A stretch of DNA of 64,000 nt. Source: Hyphomicrobiales bacterium. GTDB taxonomy: Bacteria; Pseudomonadota; Alphaproteobacteria; Rhizobiales; Xanthobacteraceae. Of the stretch, positions 16,035 to 25,118 are shown piece after piece. The position numbers and the translations under genes are program-made. Within the stretch, counting starts at the first letter, position 1. Each line of letters begins with the position of its first letter. The stretch is taken from the NCBI GenBank assembly GCA_017305715.1, contig JAFKKG010000013.1:124001-188000 (forward strand). The letters are read 5' to 3'. The notes beneath the pieces were generated by a model, which saw only the letters and a list, made by a program, of their open reading frames with translations, was not told where the DNA came from and searched no databases.

Positions 16035-17234
16035 ATGGCGGTTGCTGCGGCCAGGGTCGCTTCGAGCGACTTCGATCCCTTCAGTTCGGAGACCCGCCGC
16101 AATCCATATGCGGCCTACGAGCGGCTACGTGCAGCGGGCCCGGTCGTCCGGCTGACCAGATACGACATCTGGGCGGTACCGGGGTTTGCCGAGGTCAAGT
16201 CGGTGCTGGAGGATCATGCGAACTTCAGCAGCGCGGGCGGAGCCGGGCTTGCCAATTACTTCAAGCAAAAGCCCTGGCGTCCCCCGAGCATCATCCTGGA
16301 AGCCGATCCCCCGCTGCACACAAGAACGCGCGCCGTCCTCGCCCGCGTCCTGTCACCGGGCGTGATGCGGCGTCTTGCGGATGAATTCAAGGCCAGGGCC
16401 GTCACGCTGATCGATCCCCTGGTCGAGGCAGGCTCATTCGATGCCATTCGCGATATTGCCGAAGTTTTTCCGATCAGTGTGTTCCCGGACGCGCTCGGCA
16501 TCGACCAGGAGGGACGAGAGAATTTTCTGACCTACGGGGCGATGGTATTCGCGGGCTTTGGACCCGAGAACGACTACTTCCGCGAGCTGATGGCAAAGGC
16601 TGCGACGGTGTTGCCCTGGGTTGCGGCGAAGTGCCAGCGGCAGGCGTTGCGACCGGGTAGTTTCGGCGCCCAAATCTATCAAGCGGTCGATGCCGGAGAG
16701 ATCAGCGAAGAAGAGGGCGCGTTGCTGGTACGCTCGCTGCTCTCGGCGGGCCTCGATACCACGATCAGCGCGATCGGGATGTCGCTGTACAGTCTGGCGA
16801 GGGCGCCGGCACAATGGGCCGTGCTTGCGGGCAACCCGACGCTGGCGCGGAGCGCCTTCGACGAAACGCTGCGATACGATTCCGCGGCGCCCTTCGTTTT
16901 CCGTACAACCCCTCATGAGACCGTCATCGCCGGCGTGCCGATTGACGGCCACGAAAAAATTCTGCTGCTCGTCGCATCGGCAAACCGCGACGCGACGAGG
17001 TGGGAGCGGGCGGATGAGCTCGACATCACCCGCCGCGTCTCCGGACATGTGGGGTTTGGCGTCGGCATTCACGGCTGTGTCGGCCAGATGGTTGCGCGGC
17101 TCGAGGCCGAAGCCGTTCTGTCCGCGCTTGCCGCGCGCGTGTCCCGCATCGAGATCACGGGCGATGTCGCCTACCGCGAGAGTACCGGGCTGAGGGCGCT
17201 CAGTTGCCTTCCGCTGCGGGTCATTCCGAAATGA
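16035..17234 (+). CDS. Cytochrome P450, CYP199-like
   Basis: 399 residues, a typical soluble bacterial P450. The heme loop is FGVGIHGCVGQMVARLE with the Cys thiolate; the ExxR of helix K is ETLR; helix I is LLSAGLDTTISAIGM. The stretch KPWRPPSIILEADPPLHTRT and the sequence EVFPISVFPDALG closely match the CYP199A enzymes of Rhodopseudomonas and Bradyrhizobium, which demethylate or hydroxylate para-substituted benzoates. GGGGAGGAG precedes ATG 16035. No ferredoxin or reductase gene is adjacent, unlike several CYP199A loci, so it must borrow redox partners. Probably repressed by the divergent TetR regulator through the palindrome at 15980-16001. Confidence 0.9.
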   Translation: MAVAAARVASSDFDPFSSETRRNPYAAYERLRAAGPVVRLTRYDIWAVPGFAEVKSVLEDHANFSSAGGAGLANYFKQKPWRPPSIILEADPPLHTRTRAVLARVLSPGVMRRLADEFKARAVTLIDPLVEAGSFDAIRDIAEVFPISVFPDALGIDQEGRENFLTYGAMVFAGFGPENDYFRELMAKAATVLPWVAAKCQRQALRPGSFGAQIYQAVDAGEISEEEGALLVRSLLSAGLDTTISAIGMSLYSLARAPAQWAVLAGNPTLARSAFDETLRYDSAAPFVFRTTPHETVIAGVPIDGHEKILLLVASANRDATRWERADELDITRRVSGHVGFGVGIHGCVGQMVARLEAEAVLSALAARVSRIEITGDVAYRESTGLRALSCLPLRVIPK

Positions 17235-17473
17235 ACTGGCCGCGAAACAGCCGTCGCGCCGCTGTCCTGCTTGCCGGAGCGTCGCTGATCGTGTCGGTTT
17301 CGTGACTGATATCGCTATCCTAAAAATTGAACTTGAGCACGCCGGAGAAACGGGAGCGTAGCGCACCCGTTGACAGGGCGGGCCGTCAAGCGTTAACTCG
17401 GGGGACGGGGACATGCGATCTCCCCGCGAGGCGACATGCCCAAGAATCGCGTCCCGCTCGCCAAGGACGCAAC

Positions 17474-18292
17474 ATGTCTTCCTATACCAGCATTTCATCC
17501 GACAAGCTCGCCCGTCTCATCGGTACTGCCAAGGCACCGGCCCTGGTTGATGTCCGCATCGACGAGGATTTTGCCGCCGACCCGCGCCTGATCCCCGGCG
17601 CGATGCGGCGCTCCCATCGCGACGTCCAGGACTGGGCGCCGCAACTGACGGGCCAGTCCGTCGTCGTCATATGCCAAAAGGGGAAAAAGCTCAGCGAAGG
17701 CGCCGCGGCCTGGCTGCGTCAAGGCGGCATCGCAGCCGAGTCGCTCGAAGACGGCCACCTCGGCTGGACCGAGGCGCAGAAGCCCGCCGTTCCCGCGGAC
17801 AGGATACCCAAACGGGATGGTCGCGGCCGCACCGTGTGGGTGACGCGCGAGCGTCCGAAGATCGACCGCATCGCCTGCCCGTGGTTGATCCGCCGCTTCA
17901 TCGATCCCGCGGCCGTCTTCCTGTTCGTGAAATCATCGGAGGTCGAGGCGGTCGCCGAGCGCTTTGAAGCGACGGCGTTCGACATCGAGAACGTGTTCTG
18001 GAGCCATCGCGGTGAGCTTTGCACCTTCGATGTGATGGTCAAGGAGTTCGGCCTTTCGACGCCGCCGCTGGAACGGCTCGCGACGATGGTGCGGGCCGCC
18101 GATACGGCGCGTCTCGACCTCTCGCCGGAAGCGCCGGGCCTGCTTGCCGCCTCGCTCGGCCTCTCGCGCATGTTCGACGACGACCTCGAACAGTTGAACG
18201 CCGGCATGCCGCTCTATGACGCGTTCTATCGCTGGTGCCGGGATGCGGCCGGCGAGACTCACAACTGGCCGGCCAGTAAGGTGAAGTCATGA
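17474..18292 (+). CDS. chrB: ChrB-type chromate resistance protein with N-terminal rhodanese domain
   Basis: 272 residues. Residues 1-110 are a rhodanese-like domain (PALVDVRIDEDFAADPRLIP, active loop VVVICQKGKKLS with Cys about 67). Residues about 120-272 are the ChrB C-terminal domain (ERPKIDRIACPWLIRRFIDP, VFWSHRGELCTFDVMVKEF). ChrB proteins act in chromate resistance, in some bacteria as chromate-sensing regulators of chrA. The ATG at 17474 is used; 49 further upstream codons in frame overlap AT-poor leader sequence with no ribosome site. The stop overlaps the chrA start by four bases (ATGA), so the two are translationally coupled. Confidence 0.9.
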   Translation: MSSYTSISSDKLARLIGTAKAPALVDVRIDEDFAADPRLIPGAMRRSHRDVQDWAPQLTGQSVVVICQKGKKLSEGAAAWLRQGGIAAESLEDGHLGWTEAQKPAVPADRIPKRDGRGRTVWVTRERPKIDRIACPWLIRRFIDPAAVFLFVKSSEVEAVAERFEATAFDIENVFWSHRGELCTFDVMVKEFGLSTPPLERLATMVRAADTARLDLSPEAPGLLAASLGLSRMFDDDLEQLNAGMPLYDAFYRWCRDAAGETHNWPASKVKS

Positions 18293-19683
18293 CCGACTTT
18301 GCCGCCAACACGAAAGCGAATCCGGACGTTCCTGCCCACGGCATATCCTTCCGCGACGCGTTCGTCGTCTGGCTGCGCGTCGCGATGCTCAGCTTCGGCG
18401 GACCGGCCGGCCAGATCGCGGTGATGCATCGCATCATCGTCGAGGAAAAGAACTGGATATCCGAGAGCCGCTTCCTGCATGCGCTGAATTACTGCATGCT
18501 GCTGCCGGGTCCGGAGGCGCAGCAGCTTGCGACCTATATCGGCTGGCTGTTGCATCGCACGGCCGGCGGCCTGGTGGCGGGCGTTCTTTTCATCGTGCCC
18601 GGCGTCATCGCCATCATGGCGCTCAGCTATATTTACGCGGCCTACGGCAATGTCGGCTTTGTCGAGGCGCTGTTCTTCGGCCTGAAGGCCGCGGTCCTCG
18701 CCATCGTCATCGAGGCGGTCGTGCGGGTCGGCAAGCGCGCGCTCCGCAACCGCGTCATGATCGGACTGGCGGCGGCCGCCTTCGTCGCGATCTTCTTCTT
18801 CGCCGTGCCGTTTCCGGTGATCATCATCGCAGCCGGCGTGATCGGCTTCGTCGGATCGCGGCTCGGCCGGCCGGAATTCGCCGGCGTCGAGCACGGCGGC
18901 GGCAAGCAGGCCGCCGTCATTGACGGCATGCTCGGTGACGCCGTTCCCGATCACGTCAAGCCCAACGCCGTGCGGACGCTGTGGGTGAGCGCGGTATGGC
19001 TGGCGCTATGGCTGATCCCGGTGGCGGCGCTCCTGATCGCGCTCGGGCCGAATAACGTCTTCAGCCAGATCGCCATCTTCTTCTCCAAGATGGCGATGGT
19101 GACGTTCGGCGGGGCTTACGCGGTGCTGGCCTATGTCGCGCAGCAGGCGGCGAACTATTATCACTGGGTGCAGCCGCGCGAGATGCTGGACGGCTTGGGC
19201 ATGGCGGAGACCACGCCGGGACCGCTGATCATGGTGGTTCAGTTCGTCGGCTTCATGGCCGCCTTCCGCGACGCTGGCGGATTGCCGCCGATGCTGGCGG
19301 CAACGCTCGGCGGCCTGCTTGCCACTTGGGTGACTTTCGTGCCGTGCTTCCTCTGGATTTTCGCCGGCGCGCCCTACATCGAGACGATGCGCGGCAACAA
19401 GGCGCTGGCGGGCTCCTTGTCAGCGATCACGGCCGCGGTGGTCGGCGTGATCCTCAATCTGTCGATATGGTTCGCTCTGCACACGCTATTCCGGCAGACC
19501 TTCGCGGTGAAAGGGTTTGGCTTCGCGTTCGACGCGCCGCTGCTCTCGAGCGTCGACGCGCCCGCGCTCGTTCTGTCGATCGCGGCGGCGGTCGCCATAT
19601 TCCGCTTTGGGATCGGAATGCTGACCGTTCTTGCAGCGTGCTGTGCCGCAGGTGTCCTGCTGCGGTGGGCGGGGATCGTCTAG
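18289..19683 (+). CDS. chrA: Chromate efflux transporter ChrA
   Basis: 464 residues in two homologous halves, each a chromate-transporter domain. The first half begins FRDAFVVWLRVAMLSFGGPA followed by GQIAVMHRIIVEEKNWI and LLPGPEAQQLATYIGW; the second has FSKMAMVTFGGAYAVLAYVA and GMAETTPGPLIMVVQFVGFM. About ten to twelve membrane helices are visible. The full-length two-domain form is the usual proteobacterial exporter that removes chromate from the cytoplasm. Its start overlaps the chrB stop. Confidence 0.92.
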   Translation: MTDFAANTKANPDVPAHGISFRDAFVVWLRVAMLSFGGPAGQIAVMHRIIVEEKNWISESRFLHALNYCMLLPGPEAQQLATYIGWLLHRTAGGLVAGVLFIVPGVIAIMALSYIYAAYGNVGFVEALFFGLKAAVLAIVIEAVVRVGKRALRNRVMIGLAAAAFVAIFFFAVPFPVIIIAAGVIGFVGSRLGRPEFAGVEHGGGKQAAVIDGMLGDAVPDHVKPNAVRTLWVSAVWLALWLIPVAALLIALGPNNVFSQIAIFFSKMAMVTFGGAYAVLAYVAQQAANYYHWVQPREMLDGLGMAETTPGPLIMVVQFVGFMAAFRDAGGLPPMLAATLGGLLATWVTFVPCFLWIFAGAPYIETMRGNKALAGSLSAITAAVVGVILNLSIWFALHTLFRQTFAVKGFGFAFDAPLLSSVDAPALVLSIAAAVAIFRFGIGMLTVLAACCAAGVLLRWAGIV

Positions 19684-19734
19684 GCGGCCTGTCCCGCCTA
19701 AGCTTGAAGAGCGAAGGCGAAGGGGCAGGTCGGA

Positions 19735-20200
19735 ACCCGACGGGCAAATCATCGCTTCCGATTTACGGAAGTCCTGTCAAGCCCTAAATAAGAATATATT
19801 TCGTATTTACAGAAATGAAAATCAGGCGCATATTCCCGCCATCCCGTCCCGCTCAGAGGGGCGTTGGCCATCGTCACAACGAGGGGCGGGGAGCGGTGGA
19901 CGTGACAGTTGCGCTTGACGCGCGCGGCTGAAGCGTACGGCAAAGGCGTGTGGTCCTGACGTCGCGATGCTGGCGTCTATGCACCTGGAGGCATCTGACT
20001 TCCCAGGGCGCAACGGAGGCAAAAGAGCCGTTCTCCGGGGAGAGCTCGTTATAAGCCGTAAAGCCATTGCGCAGGGAAGGTCGGGTGTTCTCCGCTGCCC
20101 TGTATGCTCGTGTGCACTTTGTTTTGTGCACGTCGCACACGAGACCGCGGGTGCAGCGCGCACCCGGTCTTCCCTGCGCCCTCGACCTTTGGAGGGTAAC
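19735..20200. repeat. Structured Bradyrhizobium-type repeat region between chrA and dctP
   Basis: No gene is visible in the 776 bp from 19684 to 20459. Within it, 19735-20200 matches, from memory, a dispersed repeat block in Bradyrhizobium (segments GACGGGCAAATCATCGCTTC and ATCCCGTCCCGCTCAGAGGG). At its right end the arms 20069-20087 and 20161-20179 are inverted (17 of 19 symmetric; the left arm starts GCGCAGGGAAGG), enclosing an inner hairpin CTCGTGTGC/GCACACGAG. Strong secondary structure if transcribed. Repeat boundaries are approximate. Confidence 0.6.
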
Positions 20201-20459
20201 CAGGTTGCACAACTCGGGCGCATCGCGCGGCGAGGGTGCGGAACCATGTCCGGAAGCGATGTCCTCAGATCCACTTGCCTATCGGGCGAGCGGCTGAACC
20301 CGATTGACAAAATGTCGCACTTTGCAATGCAGCAAATTTACAAAAAGCCCCTGCTAACGGGCAATGGCGTTCCGGTTGGCTTCTCTGTATTGGTGCGGCT
20401 GGCATACAAGCTTCGGAGCGGGGTTGTTCGCGCTTCGCAAAAAATACGCGGGAGGAAAC

Positions 20460-21476
20460 ATGCGTAGACTGATTTTGGCGGCGGCATCGATCGCGGCCTT
20501 GACTCTGGCAGGTCCTATTCTGGTTGGCCCGGTTGCGGCGCAGACGCCGATCGTCATCAAGTTCAGCCACGTGGTGGCTCCGAACACCCCGAAGGGCCTG
20601 GCGGCCGAAAAATTCAAGGAACTCGCCGAGAAATACACGGGCGGCAAGGTCAAGGTCGAAGTCTACCCGAACTCGCAGCTCTACAAGGACAAGGAAGAGC
20701 TGGAAGCGCTGCAGCTCGGCGCCGTGCAGATGCTGGCGCCCTCGAACTCGAAATTCGGCCCGATCGGGGTCAAGGAATTCGAGGTGTTCGATCTGCCGTA
20801 CATTCTCCCCGACCTCAAGACGCTGCGCAAAGTTACCGACGGGCCGCTCGGCGCCAAGCTCCTGAAGCTGCTGGATTCCAAGGGCATGACCGGCCTTGCG
20901 TACTGGGACAACGGCTTCAAGCAGATGAGCGCCAACAAGAAGCTGGTGGCGCCCGCCGACTACAAGGGCCTGAAGTTCCGTATCCAGTCGTCCAAGGTGC
21001 TCGAAGCGCAGTTCCGCGCGCTGGGCTCGATCCCGCAGGTGATGGCGTTCTCCGAAGTCTATCAGGCCTTGCAGACCGGCGTGGTCGACGGCCAGGAGAA
21101 CACCTGGTCCAACATCTACACCCAGAAAATGCATGAGGTGCAGAAGTACATCACCAACACCAACCACGGCTATATCGGTTACGTCGTGGTCGTGAACAAG
21201 AAGTTCTGGGACGACCTGCCGGCGGATATCCGCGAGCAATGCGCCAAGGCCATGAAGGAAGCCACCGACTACGGCAACGGCCAGTCGGCCAAGGAAAACG
21301 ACGATGCGCTTGCCGATATCAAGAAGACCGGCAAGAGCGAGATCGTCGCGTTGACGCCCGATCAGGATGCGGCGATGCGCAAGGCGCTCGAACCGGTCTA
21401 CCAGGATGTGGCCAAGCGCGTCGGCCAGCCGCTGATCGACGAGTTCCTCAAGGAGACCAGGGGCGCGACCAACTAA
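20460..21476 (+). CDS. dctP: TRAP transporter solute-binding protein
   Basis: 338 residues with a signal peptide (RRLILAAASIAALTLAG through VGPVAAQ). The mature protein is a TRAP-type binding protein of the DctP family: VIKFSHVVAPNTPKGLAAEK, VEVYPNSQLYKDKEELEALQ, FDLPYILPDLKTL, the ligand-contact strand YKGLKFRIQSS and EVYQALQTGVVDGQENTWSN. The ATG at 20460 follows GGGAGGA. It captures an organic acid in the periplasm for the QM permease downstream. A hairpin at 21489-21516 separates it from dctQ, likely giving excess binding protein. The substrate is not predictable. Confidence 0.92.
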   Translation: MRRLILAAASIAALTLAGPILVGPVAAQTPIVIKFSHVVAPNTPKGLAAEKFKELAEKYTGGKVKVEVYPNSQLYKDKEELEALQLGAVQMLAPSNSKFGPIGVKEFEVFDLPYILPDLKTLRKVTDGPLGAKLLKLLDSKGMTGLAYWDNGFKQMSANKKLVAPADYKGLKFRIQSSKVLEAQFRALGSIPQVMAFSEVYQALQTGVVDGQENTWSNIYTQKMHEVQKYITNTNHGYIGYVVVVNKKFWDDLPADIREQCAKAMKEATDYGNGQSAKENDDALADIKKTGKSEIVALTPDQDAAMRKALEPVYQDVAKRVGQPLIDEFLKETRGATN

Positions 21477-21488
21477 GGCGGCATCGAT

Positions 21489-21516
21489 GGGCTTCCGTGC
21501 TGCGGCCCGGAAGCCC
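21489..21516 (+). terminator. Hairpin between dctP and dctQ (attenuator-like)
   Basis: GGGCTTCCG (21489-21497) pairs with CGGAAGCCC (21508-21516), followed by TTTC. Placed 12 bp after the dctP stop and 105 bp before dctQ, it would limit read-through or stabilise the dctP message. Confidence 0.6.
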
Positions 21517-21621
21517 TTTCATGTCCGGGCAATGCCGTGTCGGGGGAGCTGTGGCCGGCATGGTCGCAGTGAAATTGGGCGGGGTCGGGCCGTCACCGGG
21601 CTGGCCTTGAGGGGGAAATAG

Positions 21622-22197
21622 ATGTTGCTTCGCATCCTCGATCGGCTTGAGGAGATATTGATCGCGACGCTGATGGCGCTCGCGACCATCATCATCTTCA
21701 TTGCGGTGATGCACCGCTATCTCGTCGGCGTTCCCTTCCTGTATCCGATCCTGTTCCCGATCAATCTGTCCTGGGCGCAGGAACTGTGCATCTACATGTT
21801 CGTGTGGGTGGCCAAGTTCGGCGCGGCCTATGGCGTACGGACCGGTATCCATGTCGGCGTCGACGTGGTGGTGAACCAGTTGAAATCACCGTGGCGCAAT
21901 GGCGTCGTGCTGTTCGGACTGCTGTGCGGCGCGTTCTTCACCGCCGTCATCGGCACCATGGGCGCGAAATTCGTCTACGGGCTGATGCACACCGACCAAG
22001 TCTCGCCCGATCTCGAGATCCCGAGCTGGTTCGTCTATCTCTGCATTCCGCTCGGCTCCTATCTGATGTGCTTCCGCTTCCTGCAGGTCGCTTACAATTA
22101 TTTGCGCACCGGCGAGCTGCCGCATCACGATCACGCCCATGTCGAGGGCGTCGACGTCGAAGAGCCGGGTGTCGGTGCGGCGGGGGTCATCCGATGA
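21622..22197 (+). CDS. dctQ: TRAP transporter small permease subunit
   Basis: 191 residues with four membrane helices, the DctQ topology: ILIATLMALATIIIFIAVMH, then SWAQELCIYMFVWVAKFGAA with the family's conserved E in helix 2, GVRTGIHVGVDVVV, and two C-terminal helices. It connects the binding protein to the large permease. A charged tail (HHDHAHVEGVDVEE) is longer than usual. The stop overlaps the dctM start (ATGA). Confidence 0.9.
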   Translation: MLLRILDRLEEILIATLMALATIIIFIAVMHRYLVGVPFLYPILFPINLSWAQELCIYMFVWVAKFGAAYGVRTGIHVGVDVVVNQLKSPWRNGVVLFGLLCGAFFTAVIGTMGAKFVYGLMHTDQVSPDLEIPSWFVYLCIPLGSYLMCFRFLQVAYNYLRTGELPHHDHAHVEGVDVEEPGVGAAGVIR

Positions 22198-23519
22198 ACA
22201 GCCTGATCATCTTCACCCTGCTGATCGCGCTGATGCTGACGGGCATGCCGATCTCGATCGCGCTCGGCATGACGGTTCTGACCTTCATCTTCACGATGAC
22301 CAACGTGCCGACCGAGTCGGTGGCGCTGAAGCTCTTCACCGGCATCGACAATTTCGAGATCATGGCGATTCCGTTCTTCATCCTGGCCGGGAATTTCCTG
22401 ACCCATGGTGGCGTCGCGCGACGCATGATCAATTTCGCGACCTCCATGGTCGGCCATTGGTATGGCGGTCTCGGGCTCGCGGGCGTGATGGCCTGTGCGC
22501 TGTTCGCCGCGGTGTCCGGCTCCTCGCCGGCGACCGTGATCGCGATCGGCTCGATCATGCTGCCGGCCATGGTCAGGCAGGGCTTTCCGAAGCGTTTCGG
22601 CGCCGGGGTCATCACCACGTCAGGCGCGCTCGGCATCCTGATCCCGCCCTCGATCGTGATGGTGATTTATTGCGTGGCGACCGGCGGCAGTGTTGCGCTC
22701 GATCCGGCCGGGGTTCGCGTGTCGTCGGCGTCCGTGGGACAGATGTTCATGGCCGGGGTCATCCCGGGCCTGATGCTGGCGACGCTGCTCGGCGTGACGA
22801 CGTTCTATCGCGCCTGGAAATTCGATTACCCGAGGCTGCCGCGCGCGAGCTGGGCCGAACGCTTCGTGGCCTTCCGCAAATGCATGTGGGGCCTGCTGCT
22901 GATCCTGATCGTGCTCGGCGGCATCTATGCCGGCATGTTCACGCCGACCGAAGCCGCCGCCATCAGCGCGGTCTACGCCTTCGTGATCGCGGTGTTCGTT
23001 TACAAGGACATGTCGCTCAAGGACGTGCCGCGGGTGCTGCTCGGCTCCGCCAACATGAGCGCGATGATCCTCTACATCATCACCAATGCGGTGCTGTTCT
23101 CGTTCCTGATGGCCAACGAGAATATTCCGCAGCAGATCGCGTCGTGGATCACCTCGGTCGGTGTCGACTGGATCATCTTTCTTTTGATCGTCAACGTGCT
23201 GCTGCTGCTGGCCGGCAATGTGATGGAGGCGTCCTCGATCGTGCTGATCATGGCGCCGATCCTGTTCCCGGTGGCGGTCAAGCTCGGCATCCATCCGGTG
23301 CATCTGGGCATCCTGATGGTGGTCAACATGGAAGTCGGCATGTGCCATCCGCCGGTCGGCCTCAACCTCTATGTCGCTTCCGGGATCGCCAAGATGGGCA
23401 TCACGGAGCTCACGGTCGCGGTCTGGCCGTGGCTGCTGACCATGCTGATCTTCCTCGGCGTCGTCACCTATGTGCCGGAAATCTCGCTGTGGCTGCCGCG
23501 GGTGCTCGGGATGCTGTAG
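22194..23519 (+). CDS. dctM: TRAP transporter large permease subunit
   Basis: 441 residues, about twelve membrane helices, the ion-coupled permease of a TRAP transporter. Typical DctM signatures are AIPFFILAGNFLTHGGVARR, FAAVSGSSPATVIAIGSIML, GALGILIPPSIVMVIY, GMFTPTEAAAISAVYAF and MEVGMCHPPVGLNLYVASGI. The ATG at 22194 overlaps the dctQ stop. An insert around VATGGSVALDPAGVRVSSAS between two helices is longer than in many DctM proteins. It completes the dctPQM operon. Confidence 0.92.
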   Translation: MNSLIIFTLLIALMLTGMPISIALGMTVLTFIFTMTNVPTESVALKLFTGIDNFEIMAIPFFILAGNFLTHGGVARRMINFATSMVGHWYGGLGLAGVMACALFAAVSGSSPATVIAIGSIMLPAMVRQGFPKRFGAGVITTSGALGILIPPSIVMVIYCVATGGSVALDPAGVRVSSASVGQMFMAGVIPGLMLATLLGVTTFYRAWKFDYPRLPRASWAERFVAFRKCMWGLLLILIVLGGIYAGMFTPTEAAAISAVYAFVIAVFVYKDMSLKDVPRVLLGSANMSAMILYIITNAVLFSFLMANENIPQQIASWITSVGVDWIIFLLIVNVLLLLAGNVMEASSIVLIMAPILFPVAVKLGIHPVHLGILMVVNMEVGMCHPPVGLNLYVASGIAKMGITELTVAVWPWLLTMLIFLGVVTYVPEISLWLPRVLGML

Positions 23520-23646
23520 GGGCGATGAACGAAGCGGGGATTCATCCACATTACATCTTGGTAAGGGAAGGCCGTCTTTCCCATCGTTAAGTTGATTACC
23601 GGTAGGCCCGGCCCCATCTTCAGCCGACCTTTCAACGGAGGTTCGT

Positions 23647-24234
23647 ATGAGGAAATTCACCATCGCCGCGGTTGCCGTGCTTGCGCTTGCCGGTTCGACC
23701 GCGGTTTACGCGCAGCACCGTCATTGGAGCTACGGGCATATGCGGATGAATCCGGAAGACCGGGCGGCGTTCGCCGACGCGCGGATTGCGGCCATTCATG
23801 CCGGGCTCAAGCTGACCGCCGACCAGGAAAAGCTGTGGCCGGCGGTGGAGACCGCGGTGCGGGAATTCGCAAAGCTGCGGATCGATCGCGCCAACGCCCG
23901 GATGAATGCGCCGCAGGGCGATTCCGCAGCTCAGAAGCCGGACGATCCGGTAGCGCGGTTGCTCGAGCGCGCCGACAACATGGCGACCACCGCGGCCGCC
24001 ATGAAGAAGGTCGCGGAGGCGGCGGACCCGCTCTACAAGACGCTGGATGACGGGCAGAAGCGCCGCCTGGCCGCGCTGACCCATATGGACCGCCGCTTCG
24101 GCGGCCGTGGCGAGGGCTGGCGGCACCGCGATTTCGACCGGGATCGCGGCGATGGCGGCCGGGACCGCAGCTATGACCGCGACCGCTATGACGGGGATCG
24201 TGCCCCGGACCAGGGCGGCCCGGAACGGCTCTGA
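23647..24234 (+). CDS. Spy/CpxP-like periplasmic protein (LTXXQ motif)
   Basis: 195 residues with a signal peptide (RKFTIAAVAVLALAGSTAVYA, cut before QHRHW). The mature protein is helical and carries two LTXXQ-type motifs: LKLTADQEKLWPAVETAVRE and TLDDGQKRRLAALTHMDR. This family includes periplasmic chaperones such as Spy and CpxP. The C-terminal 40 residues are a low-complexity Arg/Asp/Gly tail (RDFDRDRGDGGRDRSYDRDR) common in Bradyrhizobium members. ATG 23647 follows ACGGAGG. A strong terminator follows at 24272-24296. Confidence 0.85.
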   Translation: MRKFTIAAVAVLALAGSTAVYAQHRHWSYGHMRMNPEDRAAFADARIAAIHAGLKLTADQEKLWPAVETAVREFAKLRIDRANARMNAPQGDSAAQKPDDPVARLLERADNMATTAAAMKKVAEAADPLYKTLDDGQKRRLAALTHMDRRFGGRGEGWRHRDFDRDRGDGGRDRSYDRDRYDGDRAPDQGGPERL

Positions 24235-24271
24235 GCGCGGATTTCCCGCCTCCGGCCCGCACATCGGTGGA

Positions 24272-24296
24272 AGCCGCTGGAATCCAGCGGCTTTTT
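24272..24296 (+). terminator. Rho-independent terminator after the Spy-like gene
   Basis: AGCCGCTGG (24272-24280), loop AAT, CCAGCGGCT (24284-24292), then a T-run. A 9-bp perfect stem with a U-tract, 38 bp after the stop. Confidence 0.85.
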
Positions 24297-24408
24297 GCCT
24301 TCCCGGAGCCCCGCCAAAGGCCGGGAAAACTCACTCCGGTTTGCTGGACATCGCCGAATCGCTTTGCTAAACGACGCCCTCTTGCGAAGGCTTTTCCGGA
24401 CCAAGTCC

Positions 24409-24484
24409 GGGCGCATAGCTCAGTTGGTAGAGCAGATGACTCTTAATCATCGGGTCCCAGGTTCGAGCCCTGGTGCGCCCACCA
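24409..24484 (+). tRNA. tRNA-Lys (anticodon CTT)
   Basis: A 76-nt cloverleaf ending in encoded CCA. Acceptor GGGCGCA (24409-24415) pairs with TGCGCCC (24474-24480). D-arm GCTCAGTTGGTAGAGC; anticodon stem GATGA/TCATC with loop CTCTTAA, anticodon CTT at 24442-24444; T-arm with GTTCGAGCC. The 3' part is the attachment site of the island to its right. Confidence 0.96.
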
Positions 24485-24503
24485 AGCTTTTCAAGAATTT
24501 GGC
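24447..24503. repeat. attL: left attachment-site copy of the tRNA-Lys island
   Basis: This 57-bp stretch (3' part of tRNA-Lys plus 19-20 bp of flank ending AAGAATTTGGC) is repeated in direct orientation at 40941-40997 with one mismatch (24454 G versus 40948 A). Identity ends abruptly on the right in both copies. Confidence 0.88.
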
Positions 24504-24541
24504 CGAAACGCTCGATCCCATTCCGACATGGTGGTCATCGG

Positions 24542-24718
24542 CTATTCCGACAAACCGGCTGGTTTTGTTCGCTCCGCGCGGCGTTTTTGCACGCCGGAGA
24601 TCAGCTGCTTGCGCGTGCGTTTGGCGTAGGTGGGCAACTGCCGGTAGTGCGTGATCTCGAATGCCCCAACCAGGTGCTCCTCGCGCTGCAACCACTCCCA
24701 CGCTGTCAACGCCGTGGT
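24542..24718 (-). pseudogene. Orphan coding fragment, C-terminal end of an unidentified protein
   Basis: On the minus strand a frame reads TALTAWEWLQREEHLVGAFE, then ITHYRQLPTYAKRTRKQLIS and ends at TAG (24542-24544). It looks like natural protein but has no start; upstream it runs into a CCTAG tandem repeat. I do not recognise the family. Probably debris from an earlier gene at the left edge of the island. The rest of 24485-25118 shows no convincing gene. Confidence 0.35.
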
Positions 24719-24734
24719 AGCGAGCGAGTTATGG

Positions 24735-24764
24735 CCTAGCCTAGCCTAGCCTAGCCTAGCCTAG
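24735..24764. repeat. Tandem repeat, six copies of CCTAG
   Basis: Six uninterrupted 5-bp units from 24735 to 24764, followed by an imperfect TCTTAG. CTAG is rare in high-GC alphaproteobacterial DNA, so the cluster is unusual. It lies in the non-coding left border of the island. Confidence 0.85.
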
Positions 24765-25118
24765 TCTTAGCCTCGGTGCGGAGGATCGTTAGCTCTTCCC
24801 AGGTCGCGGTTGGGGTCTCCTTTTTCGATTGGTCGGGCTGGCGGGTGGGAATGGGAGGGGAGCATTTGGCGGCAACGCGTGGAACGTTCTTGATCCGAAC
24901 ACCATCTTACTCGGCAGCCTGCTCAATGGACCGCTATGGTGGCCTATAATCCTTCGCAACTGCGGGCAATCACCCAATCGAGACATCGGAATCGAGTATA
25001 GATCCCGAGTCGAACGGCAGCGATCTGATGTGGCTGGGTTTTCGTTGGCAGACAGTACAATTAAACTCCATCAGGGTGAGCGCGCGACTCGCTCGAAACA
25101 GAGAAGTGAAGCGCGTCG

